Below, piece by piece: positions 39,160-48,127 of a DNA stretch of 64,000 nucleotides; the first letter of the stretch is position 1, and each line of letters opens with the position of its first letter. The position numbers were made by a program, and so were the translations under genes. The notes beneath the pieces are model-generated. The model made no database searches, was not told the DNA's origin, and saw only the letters and a list, made by a program, of their open reading frames with translations. This DNA is from Pseudomonas sp. ABC1 (GTDB lineage: Bacteria; Pseudomonadota; Gammaproteobacteria; Pseudomonadales; Pseudomonadaceae): the NCBI RefSeq assembly GCF_013395055.1, contig NZ_CP058349.1, positions 2,913,501-2,977,500 of the forward strand. Direction: 5' to 3'.

Positions 39160-39417
39160 ATGGCACACAAAAAAGCTGGCGGTTCTACCCGCAACGGTCG
39201 CGATTCCGAAAGTAAACGCCTTGGCGTGAAACTGTTCGGTGGTCAGGTCATCAAGGCCGGCAACATCATCGTCCGTCAACGTGGCACTCAGTTCCACCCC
39301 GGCGTTGGCGTTGGCATCGGCAAGGATCACACCCTGTTCGCGAAAGTGGAAGGCGTGGTCAAGTTCGAAGTCAAAGGCGCTTTCGGCCGTCGCTATGTGA
39401 GCGTCGTCGCAGCCTGA
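39160..39417 (+). CDS. rpmA: 50S ribosomal protein L27
   Basis: Ribosomal protein near the peptidyl transferase centre, 85 residues. It starts MAHKKAGGSTRNGRDSESKRLGVK, the invariant family beginning with no pre-cleavage N-terminal extension. AGGAG precedes the ATG. A strong terminator follows, so obgE is probably transcribed mainly from its own promoter. Confidence 0.98.
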   Translation: MAHKKAGGSTRNGRDSESKRLGVKLFGGQVIKAGNIIVRQRGTQFHPGVGVGIGKDHTLFAKVEGVVKFEVKGAFGRRYVSVVAA

Positions 39418-39432
39418 TTGCGACTGTGCTTG

Positions 39433-39462
39433 AAAAGCCCCGTCATGCGACGGGGCTTTTTT
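39433..39462 (+). terminator. intrinsic terminator after rpmA
   Basis: AAAAGCCCCGTC, loop ATGC, GACGGGGCTTTT then TT. It separates the ribosomal protein operon from obgE. Confidence 0.95.
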
Positions 39463-39519
39463 GTTTCTCGCGGTCCTGGATGATTGTTTTTCCGATCGTC
39501 TCTGACGCAGTTCGAAGGG

Positions 39520-39549
39520 TTGCCATGGGCGGCTCTTGGTTTTTATATC
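39520..39549 (+). promoter_or_regulatory. candidate obgE promoter
   Basis: TTGCCA at 39520-39525 and TATATC at 39544-39549, spacer 18, in an AT-rich pocket about 145 bases before the obgE ATG. Only a partial match to consensus. Confidence 0.35.
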
Positions 39550-39693
39550 GTGTGAGGCTCTTGCAAAACGGCCTGGCGCTCATCTGTCGGAGTCGCATGT
39601 GCCCTGGGGTATCCGGGGTGGACATGCCGGGGTTTGCAAGATCCTTATGTTTCCTGTTTCTTTCGGCCCGTCCTTTGGCGGGAGGCGCTTTCC

Positions 39694-40914
39694 ATGAAAT
39701 TCGTCGATGAAGTATCCATTTTTGTAAAGGCCGGTGACGGCGGTAACGGCATGATGAGCTTCCGGCGCGAGAAGTTCATCGAGAAGGGTGGCCCCAACGG
39801 TGGTGACGGCGGTGATGGCGGCTCGGTGTACCTGGTCGCTGACGAGAACCTCAATACCCTGGTCGATTATCGCTACACACGCCGCTTCATGGCGCGTAAC
39901 GGCGAGAAGGGTGGCAGCACCGAGTGCACGGGGGCGAAAGGCGATGACCTGTTGCTGCCGGTGCCCGTCGGCACCACGGTGATCGATGCTGCGACCCAGG
40001 ACGTGATTGGTGATCTCACGGTAGCCGGGCAGAAGCTGCTGGTCGCGCAGGGTGGTTGGCACGGCCTGGGCAACACCCGCTTCAAGTCCAGCACCAACCG
40101 CGCTCCGCGCCAGACGACGCCAGGCAAGCCGGGCGATGCGCGCGACCTGAAGCTGGAGCTGAAGGTGTTGGCCGATGTCGGTCTGCTGGGCCTGCCGAAT
40201 GCCGGCAAGAGCACCTTTATCCGTTCTGTGTCGGCGGCCAAGCCGAAGGTCGCGGATTATCCGTTCACGACGCTGGTGCCGAACCTTGGCGTGGTCAGTG
40301 TCGGGCGCTACAAGAGCTTCGTCATCGCCGACATCCCGGGGTTGATCGAGGGTGCCGCCGAGGGTGCTGGCCTCGGTATTCGTTTCCTCAAGCACCTGGC
40401 GCGTACCCGCCTGCTGCTGCACCTCGTGGACATGGCGCCGCTGGATGAGAGCGATCCGGCCGATGCGGCGGAAGTGATCCTGCGCGAGCTGGAGAAGTTC
40501 AGTCCGGCACTGGCCCAGCGCGAGCGCTGGCTGGTGTTGAACAAGGCCGACCAGATACTCGACGAGGAGCGCGAGGAGCGCCTGCGGCATGTCGTCGAGC
40601 GCCTGGAGTGGACGGGGCCGGTGTTCGTCATCTCTGCCCTGGAGAGCGAGGGCACCGAGGCGCTGAGCCAGGCGATCATGCGCTATCTTGACGAGCGTCA
40701 GGAGCGTATCGCCGAGGAGCCTGCCTATGCCGAGTCGCTGGCCGAACTCGACCAGCAGATCGAGGATGAGGCCAGGGCGCGCTTGCAGGAACTCGATGAC
40801 CAGCGTGCGTTGCGTCGCACCGGCGTCAAGGCCGTGGGTGATGCGTTCGAGGATGACGATGATTTCGATGACGACGACGATGAGGGCGGCGCGGAGATTT
40901 TCTACGTCCGCTGA
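39694..40914 (+). CDS. obgE: GTPase ObgE (CgtA)
   Basis: Essential GTPase in 50S assembly and stringent response, 406 residues. The Gly-rich Obg fold fills 1-158 (DGGNGMMSFRREKFIEKGGPNGGDGGDGG). The G domain follows with G1 GLPNAGKS at 166-173, YPFTTLVPNLG (switch), DIPGLIEGA (G3) and NKAD (G4). The variable C-terminus is highly acidic (EDDDDFDDDDDEGG), as in other gammaproteobacterial Obg proteins. GGAGG lies 9 bases before ATG 39694. proB follows at 65 bases. Confidence 0.97.
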   Translation: MKFVDEVSIFVKAGDGGNGMMSFRREKFIEKGGPNGGDGGDGGSVYLVADENLNTLVDYRYTRRFMARNGEKGGSTECTGAKGDDLLLPVPVGTTVIDAATQDVIGDLTVAGQKLLVAQGGWHGLGNTRFKSSTNRAPRQTTPGKPGDARDLKLELKVLADVGLLGLPNAGKSTFIRSVSAAKPKVADYPFTTLVPNLGVVSVGRYKSFVIADIPGLIEGAAEGAGLGIRFLKHLARTRLLLHLVDMAPLDESDPADAAEVILRELEKFSPALAQRERWLVLNKADQILDEEREERLRHVVERLEWTGPVFVISALESEGTEALSQAIMRYLDERQERIAEEPAYAESLAELDQQIEDEARARLQELDDQRALRRTGVKAVGDAFEDDDDFDDDDDEGGAEIFYVR

Positions 40915-40979
40915 TATCGTGGGTCGGGGCCGGCCCTCGCGGGGCCGTTCGTTGAGTTGCCGGATATAAGGCTGGGGCG

Positions 40980-42098
40980 ATGCGGGACAAGGTGAGTGGT
41001 GCGCGGCGCTGGGTGGTGAAGATCGGCAGCGCTTTGCTGACGGCGGATGGGCGTGGCCTGGACCAGGCTGCGATGGCAGTCTGGGTCGAGCAGATGGTGG
41101 CCTTGCGTGCCGCCGGTGTCGAACTGGTGCTGGTGTCTTCCGGGGCGGTTGCCGCCGGCATGAGCCGTCTCGGCTGGGCCGAGCGACCGAAGGCAGTGCA
41201 TGAGTTGCAGGCCGCTGCCGCCGTCGGGCAGATGGGGCTGGTGCAGGCCTGGGAGGCCAGCTTTGGCCGTTGTGCCCAGCAGACTGCGCAGATCCTCCTG
41301 ACCCACGATGACCTTTCCGACCGCAAGCGTTATCTCAATGCCCGCAGCACCCTGCGCACCCTGGTCGACCTCGGTGTGGTGCCGGTGATCAACGAGAACG
41401 ACACCGTGGTCACCGATGAGATCCGCTTTGGTGACAACGATACGCTGGCGGCGCTGGTGGCCAACCTGGTGGAGGCGGACCTGCTGGTCATCCTTACCGA
41501 CCGTGACGGCATGTTCGATGCCGACCCCAGGCACAACCCGGATGCGACGCTTATCAGCGAAGCACGTGCCGATGATTCGGCGCTCGACGCGGTGGCGGGC
41601 GGTACCGGTGGTGCGCTGGGCCGTGGTGGGATGCAGACCAAGCTGCGCGCGGCACGCCTTGCCGCCCGTTCCGGGGCGCATACGATCATTGTCGGTGGGC
41701 GTATCGAGCAGGTGCTGGCCCGGCTCAAGGCGGGAGAGCGCCTGGGCACGCTGCTGACGCCTGAGCGCGAGCGGCATGCCGCCCGCAAGCAATGGTTGGC
41801 CGGTCACCTGCAGACGCGCGGCACGCTGGTGCTGGACGCAGGTGCGGTGAGCGCGCTACGGCAGGGGCACCGCAGCCTGCTGGCGGTGGGCGTCAAGGCC
41901 GTCGAGGGATCGTTCCGGCGCGGGGAGATGGTGGTCTGCGTGGGGCCGGACGGTACCGAAGTTGCGCATGGCCTGGCCAACTACAGTGCTGCCGAGGCGC
42001 GCCGCATCAGTGGGCATTCCTCCGACGAGATCGAAGCCCTGTTGGGTTATGTCGACGACCCGGAGCTTATTCATCGCGACAATATGGTCATCATCTGA
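40980..42098 (+). CDS. proB: glutamate 5-kinase
   Basis: First step of proline synthesis: glutamate + ATP to glutamyl 5-phosphate. It has 372 residues. The amino-acid kinase domain (1-255) has WVVKIGSALLT, VSSGAVAAGM, INENDTVVTDEIRFGDND and GGMQTKLRAARLA. A C-terminal PUA domain (about 275-368, RGTLVLDAGAVSALRQG) follows as in E. coli ProB. No proA is next to it. creA follows 7 bases later. Confidence 0.97.
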   Translation: MRDKVSGARRWVVKIGSALLTADGRGLDQAAMAVWVEQMVALRAAGVELVLVSSGAVAAGMSRLGWAERPKAVHELQAAAAVGQMGLVQAWEASFGRCAQQTAQILLTHDDLSDRKRYLNARSTLRTLVDLGVVPVINENDTVVTDEIRFGDNDTLAALVANLVEADLLVILTDRDGMFDADPRHNPDATLISEARADDSALDAVAGGTGGALGRGGMQTKLRAARLAARSGAHTIIVGGRIEQVLARLKAGERLGTLLTPERERHAARKQWLAGHLQTRGTLVLDAGAVSALRQGHRSLLAVGVKAVEGSFRRGEMVVCVGPDGTEVAHGLANYSAAEARRISGHSSDEIEALLGYVDDPELIHRDNMVII

Positions 42099-42105
42099 GG
42101 TGAAC

Positions 42106-42561
42106 ATGGGACGCTGCCTGTTTGGGTTGTTGCTGGCGCTGGGTGTTTCGCAGGGGGCCTGGGCCGAGCGGATCGGCGAGGTCTCCACCGTGTTCAAGTG
42201 GCTGGGGCCGAACGACAAGATCGTGGTCGAGGCCTTCGATGATCCCAAGGTCGAAGGTGTCACCTGTTACCTCTCGCGAGCGAAGACCGGCGGCATCAAG
42301 GGTGGTGTCGGCCTGGCCGAGGATCGTGCCGAGGTGTCCGTTGCCTGCCGGCAGGTCGGCCCCATTCGTTTCAAGGCGCCGCTGAAAGAGGGTGAGGAAG
42401 TGTTCAAGGAGCGCACCTCACTGGTCTTCAAGAGCCTGCAAGTGGTGCGTTTCCATGACCAGGCGCGCAATACGCTGGTCTACCTGGCCTATAGCGACCG
42501 TGTCATCGAAGGTAGCCCGCAGAATGCGGTGACGGCCATTCCAATCCTGCCCTGGGACTGA
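42106..42561 (+). CDS. creA: CreA family periplasmic protein
   Basis: A 151-residue exported protein with a Sec signal (MGRCLFGLLLALGVSQGAWA, cleavage after residue 20). The mature part has the CreA-family blocks IGEVSTVFKWLGPNDKIVVE, FDDPKVEGVTCYLSRAKTGG and DRVIEGSPQNAVTAIPI. Two Cys (in VTCYL and VACRQ) could form a disulfide. Function unknown despite its wide conservation. It starts 7 bases after proB, after GAGGTGAAC, so it is in one operon with proB. Confidence 0.9.
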   Translation: MGRCLFGLLLALGVSQGAWAERIGEVSTVFKWLGPNDKIVVEAFDDPKVEGVTCYLSRAKTGGIKGGVGLAEDRAEVSVACRQVGPIRFKAPLKEGEEVFKERTSLVFKSLQVVRFHDQARNTLVYLAYSDRVIEGSPQNAVTAIPILPWD

Positions 42562-42810
42562 TCCGCTCGCACAGGGCTATTGCCACCTCCATCTCGTTCT
42601 GTGCATCGCTGAAATGCCTTGGCAGACCGCCTGCCGCATGTGTTGTCATCCCGAAGTCGTGTAATGCCTGGGTATGTCCATTGCGCTGAAGGAATTCAGT
42701 GGGACATGGCGGTGCTTGATCTGCGCGAGAAATGCTTCCAATCTACGCGACTTGGATTTATTTGGCCGTTGGAACGGTCGAGCAGGGTGACGTTGCCGGA
42801 GCAGGAACCG

Positions 42811-45180
42811 ATGGCAGGCGAGGGAGTCGTTCACGTAGAAGATGCCGGCAGGCGGTCAGCGCCTTCGTTCACTCGCGCCCTGGTTTCCAGTGTCGCCGGG
42901 TTGGTGACTGCGCTCGGGCTGATACTGCTGGTGGCCATGCTCTGGCAGGGGACTGCCAGCACCGAAGAAGCGGCTCGCCAGGTGATCGGCGAAACGCTGC
43001 ACAAGACGATGGGGCGGTTGCAGATTCTGATACGCGCCGCGGAAATGACGGTCGAGACAACGGAGCGCATTGCTCGAACGACTCCCGTGAGCGTGGAAAC
43101 CCTGCGGCCGACCCTGGAAAATGCCCTGGCCGCGTTCGAGCAGCGGCCGGAGTTGAGCTATCTCGGCGTCGTCCTGCCGGGAGACGGAGACTACGGCACC
43201 CTGGAGCGCACGGCTGCGGGTGAGGTGTTTCTCTGGTTGTTTCCCGGTGCCCGTACCGAAGGCGCGGTCGTTCGCACCTTTATCCTGCAGGGTGAGGGGT
43301 TCGTCGCACGCGATACCTATCCCACCGACGGCTATGACCCTCGCACGCGCCCTTTCTACCAGGCTGCCTTGTCCGGCTCGACCGAGGGACTCTGGATGCC
43401 TGTCTACCCATGGATCATTCACTCCAACAGTACGGGGGAGCGCTGGGGCTTCAGTTATGTAAAGCCGTTGTATGACGATGCTGGCGGATTGCTCGGCGTG
43501 CTCGACAGCGACTTCGACATAGCGGCCCTCAACAGCTTCCTGCGGACGCTCTCGTCCGAGTACAGCACCCGGTTGCAGATCGTAGAGCTGGGGGCGGAGC
43601 CTCGTTCCATCGGTGGTCCGGGTGTCGCGCTGAAGCCTTTGCCGCTTTCCCCAGAGCTTGCTGCTCTGGCCAGCCGTGCTTCGGAAGGTGCCTTCGTCGA
43701 TCGCATGGAGCTGGATGGCGAGCAGCGCTGGGTCGCGGCCCGACGCATGGAACTCAAGGGCGGGGTTTCCTGGTTGGTGGTCGCTTCGCGCACGGCGCCT
43801 TTTATCGAGGCGCCGTTGCGGCAGCAGTTGTATCAGGTGCTGGGCATGGGTGTGGCGCTCGTGCTGGGGCTGGTGCTGGTTTCGATCCGGGTGACGCGCC
43901 GTTTCGGGCGTCCGCTGGTCGAGCTGGGGCGGCGGGTAGGGCGTATCGCCAATAACGATCCGGGCCCTCTGGCGACGGCTGGGGCGCGCGTCGATGGCTT
44001 CCGTGAGACCCAGTTGCTTGGCGACGCGCTCGATCATATGGCCGTGGCCGTGCGTCAGGAGGCTCAGGTCAGGGAGCAGCAACTGGCATCGCTGGCCTTG
44101 AAGGGGGCGTTGTTCGATTTCACCTCGGCAGCGATCTTCAGCCTGGATGAACAGCGCCGGATCATCGAGTGGAACCGTGCGGCCGAACAATTGTTCGGCC
44201 TGTCGCGTGACGAGGTGCTGGAGCAGCCTGTCGATGCCCTGTTGCGTTCGCCCGAGGGGGCGGCCGACTGGGCGGCCATCCTGGCGACGACGGAGACGGG
44301 CACTTTTCGGTTTGTCGGGGCGCAGGGCGCGTTCGATGCCGAGCTGCGGCTCGTCACATTCACACAGGATGCGCGGACGGTTCGGACCTTTGTCCTCAAT
44401 GACATCACCGAGCGCGAGCAGGCCCAGGCTCGCCTGCTGGCCTTCAATGCTGAACTCGAGCGCCGGGTGGTCGAGCGTACGGCAGAGCTGCGGGCCATCA
44501 ATCAGGAGCTGGAGTCCTTCTGCCATGCGGTGTCGCACGATTTGCGCGCGCCCTTGCGCGGGATCGCCGGCTTTTCCGAGATTCTGGTCAATAACTACGC
44601 CAGTAGCCTCGACGAGAAGGCGCGCAACTACCTTGGGCGAGTGCAGGCCGCTACCCATCGCATGGGCGAGTTGATCGACGACCTGCTCAAGCTCTCGCGG
44701 GTTTCCCGCGACGAGATGCATCGCCAGAGGGTCAACCTGAGTGCCTTGGCGCAGGATGTCATTGCCAGCCTCAGGGAGAGTGCGCCCGAGCGGCAGGTCG
44801 AGGTGACCATCGAGGACGACCTGTATGTCGAGGGTGATACCCGGCTGCTGCGGGTGATGCTGGAGAATCTGCTGGGCAATGCCTGGAAGTTCACCTCGAA
44901 GACGCCGGGCGCCCGCATTGCCTTCGTTTCCATGGTCGATGACAACGGTCTGCCCGTGCTGGTCGTGCGCGACAATGGCGCCGGATTCGACATGCGCTAC
45001 GCCGGCAAGCTCTTCGGGGCATTCCAGCGGCTGCACCGTGACGCGGAGTTTCCGGGTACCGGTATCGGCCTGGCCACGGTCAAGCGCATCATCAACCGCC
45101 ACGGTGGCTATATCCAGGCCCATGCCGAACTGGGCAAGGGGGCGACCTTTCAGTTTTCTCTTGAGCGACCCGAGCCATGA
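42811..45180 (+). CDS. membrane histidine kinase with periplasmic Cache sensor
   Basis: A 789-residue sensor kinase. TM1 (about 22-46) is followed by a large periplasmic double-Cache-like domain (50-325) containing ARDTYPTDGYDPRTRPFYQAA, a motif of ligand-binding Cache sensors. Then come TM2 (about 335-358), a HAMP segment, a PAS domain (LFDFTSAAIFSLDEQRRIIEWNRAAEQLFG), a coiled coil, HisKA with His576 in AVSHDLRAPL, and HATPase_c with N-box NLLGNAWKFT near 687, DNGAGFD and GTGIGLA at 749. I chose ATG 42811 (after AGGA); in-frame starts from 42619 lie in sequence with poor codon bias. Overlaps the next gene by four bases (ATGA). The ligand is unknown. Confidence 0.9.
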   Translation: MAGEGVVHVEDAGRRSAPSFTRALVSSVAGLVTALGLILLVAMLWQGTASTEEAARQVIGETLHKTMGRLQILIRAAEMTVETTERIARTTPVSVETLRPTLENALAAFEQRPELSYLGVVLPGDGDYGTLERTAAGEVFLWLFPGARTEGAVVRTFILQGEGFVARDTYPTDGYDPRTRPFYQAALSGSTEGLWMPVYPWIIHSNSTGERWGFSYVKPLYDDAGGLLGVLDSDFDIAALNSFLRTLSSEYSTRLQIVELGAEPRSIGGPGVALKPLPLSPELAALASRASEGAFVDRMELDGEQRWVAARRMELKGGVSWLVVASRTAPFIEAPLRQQLYQVLGMGVALVLGLVLVSIRVTRRFGRPLVELGRRVGRIANNDPGPLATAGARVDGFRETQLLGDALDHMAVAVRQEAQVREQQLASLALKGALFDFTSAAIFSLDEQRRIIEWNRAAEQLFGLSRDEVLEQPVDALLRSPEGAADWAAILATTETGTFRFVGAQGAFDAELRLVTFTQDARTVRTFVLNDITEREQAQARLLAFNAELERRVVERTAELRAINQELESFCHAVSHDLRAPLRGIAGFSEILVNNYASSLDEKARNYLGRVQAATHRMGELIDDLLKLSRVSRDEMHRQRVNLSALAQDVIASLRESAPERQVEVTIEDDLYVEGDTRLLRVMLENLLGNAWKFTSKTPGARIAFVSMVDDNGLPVLVVRDNGAGFDMRYAGKLFGAFQRLHRDAEFPGTGIGLATVKRIINRHGGYIQAHAELGKGATFQFSLERPEP

Positions 45181-45608
45181 ACACCAAGACCATCCTCCTC
45201 GTCGAAGACAATCCGGACGACGAAGAGCTGACCCTGCTCGCGTTCGAGCAGAACCATATTTCCAATGCCATTACTGTCGCGCGCGATGGTGTCGAGGCGC
45301 TCGACCTGCTGTTCGGACCGGATGATCAGGGTGGCAGCATCGATCCCGCGGTCATCCTGCTCGATCTCAAGCTGCCGAAAGTGGATGGGTTGGAGGTGCT
45401 GCGACGCATCCGTACCGACGAGCGCACGAAATTCCTGCCGGTGGTGATCCTGACATCCTCGCGCGAGGAGCAGGATCTGATCGACAGCTACAGCCTGGGC
45501 TGCAACAGTTATGTGCGCAAACCGGTCAATTTCGCCGAGTTCCTCGGTGCGGTGCGTCAGCTGGGGTTGTACTGGTTGCTGCTCAACGAAAAGCCCTCTG
45601 GAAGGTAA
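45177..45608 (+). CDS. stand-alone response regulator receiver (Rcp1-like)
   Basis: A single REC domain of 143 residues with no output domain. Acidic pocket E10, D11 and phospho-acceptor Asp63 (VILLDLKLPKVDG), Thr93 (ILTSS) and Lys115 (YVRKP) are all in place. The style, with VEDNPDDEELTLLAF and a longer beta4-alpha4 region, matches Rcp1-type receivers that pair with phytochrome-like kinases of the SHDLRAPL class. Its ATG lies inside the kinase stop, so the pair are certainly partners. Confidence 0.92.
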   Translation: MNTKTILLVEDNPDDEELTLLAFEQNHISNAITVARDGVEALDLLFGPDDQGGSIDPAVILLDLKLPKVDGLEVLRRIRTDERTKFLPVVILTSSREEQDLIDSYSLGCNSYVRKPVNFAEFLGAVRQLGLYWLLLNEKPSGR

Positions 45609-45614
45609 ACCGCC

Positions 45615-47675
45615 ATGGCCCCCATCCTTCGTGCACTCATGGTCGAAGACAGCGAGGACGATGCGCTCCTCGTGCAGGAAGTATTGAGGGCGGGCGGTTA
45701 CGATCTGCATGCCCTGCGCGTCGATACCGAGGATGACCTGCTGCAGGCGCTGCATGGCGATGCGTGGGATATCGTGCTGGCCGATTATTGCCTGCCGGCG
45801 TTCAGCGCCGAGGGTACGTTGCGGGTCTTGAGGGAGTCGGGGCGGGATATTCCGGCCATCGTCGTCTCGGGCACCGTGGGGGAGGATGTCGCGGTCGAGA
45901 CGATCAAGCTCGGCGCGGACGACTACCTGCTCAAGCAGAACCTGACGCGCCTTGTCTCGGCGGTGCGGCATACCCTCGACGTCGCCGAGGGCCGCCGCCA
46001 GCAGCGCCGGCTGGAGCGTATGAAGACGATCATCCTGGACAGCTCACCGGACCTGATCTGCATGCTGGATGCCCAGGGTTTCTTCCTGGAGGTCAGTGCG
46101 GCGTCCCAGGCGATGCTGGGGTACGCGCCCGGCGAGCTGGAGGGGCAGCATTTCGAGGCGGTGGTGCATCCGGGTGATCTGGGGCGTGCCCAGGATGAGG
46201 TCGACTCGATACTGGGCGGGCGTCCGGCGCGCAATTTCGAGAACCGTCTGCTGCATCGCTCCGGCGCGATTGTGCACCTGCTCTGGTCGGCGGCTTTTTC
46301 CAGCATCGACGGGGTGATCGTCGCGGTTGGCCATGATATCTCCGAGCGCAAGCAGAGCGAGCAGCGCATTCGCTATCTGGCCATGCATGATGAGCTGACC
46401 GGCTTGCCGAATCGCAACCTGATCCAGGATCGCATTGCCCAGGCCATTGCGCATTCACGGCGCAATGGTGGTGTGCTGGCGCTGCTTTACCTCGATCTCG
46501 ACCGTTTCAAGATCATCAACGATGGCTATGGCCACCTGTTCGGCGATGCCGTGCTGAAGGCTTCCGGCGAGCGGCTGGTGCGGCTGGTGCGCGAGTGCGA
46601 CACCGTTGCCCGGCTGGGGGGCGACGAGTTTCTGATCCTGCTGACCGACCTGCACCAGCCAAGCGATGCCGATGTCGTGGCACGCAAGGTCGTCGATACG
46701 CTCGACCGGCCGCTGCTCGTCCAGGGGCGGGACATCCACCTGTCAGGCAGCGTGGGCGTCAGCCTGTTCCCGTTCGACGGGGATACCGCTGCGGAACTGA
46801 TCGACAACGCCGACATGGCCATGTATCGCTCCAAGGAGTTGGGGCGCAGCACCTATCAGTTCTTCACCCATGAAATGAGCCAGAAGACCCTGCGCCGGGT
46901 CGAGCTGGAAACCTGCCTGAGGGGTGCGGCGGCGGCGGGGCAGCTGCAACTGGTCTACCAGCCCAAGGTGAGCCTTGAGCATGGTCGGATCATTGGCTGC
47001 GAGGCGCTGCTGCGCTGGCATCACCCGGAACTTGGCTTGGTGTCGCCGGGGCACTTCATTCCGATTGCCGAGGATTCCGGGTTGATCGTGCCGATTGGCG
47101 ACTGGGTCCTGAGGGCCGCCTGCCGTCAGGCCAGGGCGTGGATGGATGCCGGCTTGCCGCCCGTCTGCGTTGCGGTGAACGTCTCGGCGCGGCAATTCCT
47201 GCAGCAGGATGTGGTGGCCTGGGTCACGCGGATACTCGAGGAGAGTGGTATTCCGCCGGACTGGCTGGAGCTTGAGTTGACCGAGAGCCTGATCGCGCAG
47301 GATATCGAGAAGGTGACCGTCACCATCGACCGGCTCAAGGACATTGGAGTGAAGCTGTCCATCGATGACTTCGGCATCGGCTATTCGAGCCTGAGCTACC
47401 TCAAGCGCTTTCGCGTGGACACCTTGAAGATCGACCAGTCCTTCGTGCGCAACATGCTGGTCGAGGCCGAGGATTCGACGATCGTTCGTGCGGTCATTTC
47501 CCTGGCGCACAACCTGAATTTCAAGGTGATCGCCGAGGGCGTGGAGACCGAGCAGCACTGCCACTTCCTGCGCTCGAATGGTTGCGACGAGATCCAGGGT
47601 TATTACTTCAGCAAGCCCGTGACAGCGCTGGAGTTCGAGGCGATGCACCGCGATGGCAAGCAGTTGAGTGCTTGA
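45615..47675 (+). CDS. REC-PAS-GGDEF-EAL response regulator
   Basis: A 686-residue output protein for cyclic-di-GMP control. The REC domain (1-125) has phospho-acceptor Asp57 in VLADYCLP and Lys in YLLKQN. A PAS domain (about 135-250) follows, then GGDEF (LGGDEF, residues 335-339 for GGDEF) and EAL (463-465 in CEALLRW), with DDFGIGYSSL and IAEGVET. Both catalytic motifs are intact. It starts 6 bases after the stand-alone receiver, so the same kinase probably feeds both. Confidence 0.93.
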   Translation: MAPILRALMVEDSEDDALLVQEVLRAGGYDLHALRVDTEDDLLQALHGDAWDIVLADYCLPAFSAEGTLRVLRESGRDIPAIVVSGTVGEDVAVETIKLGADDYLLKQNLTRLVSAVRHTLDVAEGRRQQRRLERMKTIILDSSPDLICMLDAQGFFLEVSAASQAMLGYAPGELEGQHFEAVVHPGDLGRAQDEVDSILGGRPARNFENRLLHRSGAIVHLLWSAAFSSIDGVIVAVGHDISERKQSEQRIRYLAMHDELTGLPNRNLIQDRIAQAIAHSRRNGGVLALLYLDLDRFKIINDGYGHLFGDAVLKASGERLVRLVRECDTVARLGGDEFLILLTDLHQPSDADVVARKVVDTLDRPLLVQGRDIHLSGSVGVSLFPFDGDTAAELIDNADMAMYRSKELGRSTYQFFTHEMSQKTLRRVELETCLRGAAAAGQLQLVYQPKVSLEHGRIIGCEALLRWHHPELGLVSPGHFIPIAEDSGLIVPIGDWVLRAACRQARAWMDAGLPPVCVAVNVSARQFLQQDVVAWVTRILEESGIPPDWLELELTESLIAQDIEKVTVTIDRLKDIGVKLSIDDFGIGYSSLSYLKRFRVDTLKIDQSFVRNMLVEAEDSTIVRAVISLAHNLNFKVIAEGVETEQHCHFLRSNGCDEIQGYYFSKPVTALEFEAMHRDGKQLSA

Positions 47676-47707
47676 GGTGGTTCCTTGGATTGGTGTTCCC
47701 TGAAACG

Positions 47708-47734
47708 AAAAAAACCGGCCTTGGCCGGTTTTTT
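47708..47734. terminator. bidirectional intrinsic terminator, signalling operon/rpsT
   Basis: AAAAACCGGCC, loop TT, GGCCGGTTTTT with A- and T-runs on either side, between convergent genes. Confidence 0.92.
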
Positions 47735-47748
47735 CACATCACGATCAC

Positions 47749-48027
47749 TCAGGCTGCAGCGGCTTCGCCGAGTGCCTTGATGTGGCCGTTCAGGCGGCTC
47801 TTGTGACGAGCAGCTTTGTTCTTGTGAATGATGCCTTTGTCGGCCATGCGGTCGATGACCGGTACGGCGGCAGTGTAGGCGGCCTGGGCTTTTTCCAGGT
47901 CTTTGGCATCAATGGCCTTGACTACATTCTTGATGTAGGTGCGGACCATGGAACGCAGGCTGGCATTGTGGCTGCGACGCTTCTCAGCCTGAATGGCGCG
48001 TTTTTTGGCGGAAGGGCTGTTGGCCAC
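47749..48027 (-). CDS. rpsT: 30S ribosomal protein S20
   Basis: Small-subunit protein of 92 residues: ANSPSAKKRAIQAEKRRSHNASLRS at the N-terminus and HKNKAARHKSRLNGHIKALG at the C-terminus. The start is a GTG at 48027 with GAGGAG 7 bases before it; the further upstream ATG at 48108 is not part of the protein. Rare start codons are known for rpsT and matter for its autoregulation. Expressed from a strong promoter at 48076-48104. Confidence 0.97.
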   Translation of the reverse strand: MANSPSAKKRAIQAEKRRSHNASLRSMVRTYIKNVVKAIDAKDLEKAQAAYTAAVPVIDRMADKGIIHKNKAARHKSRLNGHIKALGEAAAA

Positions 48028-48075
48028 CGTCGGACTCCTCGAAAACGTAGGATTACAGAGTAAATAAGGCCGCGA

Positions 48076-48104
48076 ATCATGCCGAGTCGGACTGCCGCTG
48101 TCAA
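48076..48104 (-). promoter_or_regulatory. sigma-70 promoter of rpsT
   Basis: On the minus strand TTGACA (48099-48104), a 17-bp spacer, then CATGAT (48076-48081), giving a leader of about 40 bases. Confidence 0.8.
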
Positions 48105-48127
48105 GCACAAGAGCGGCTTTACATGCA

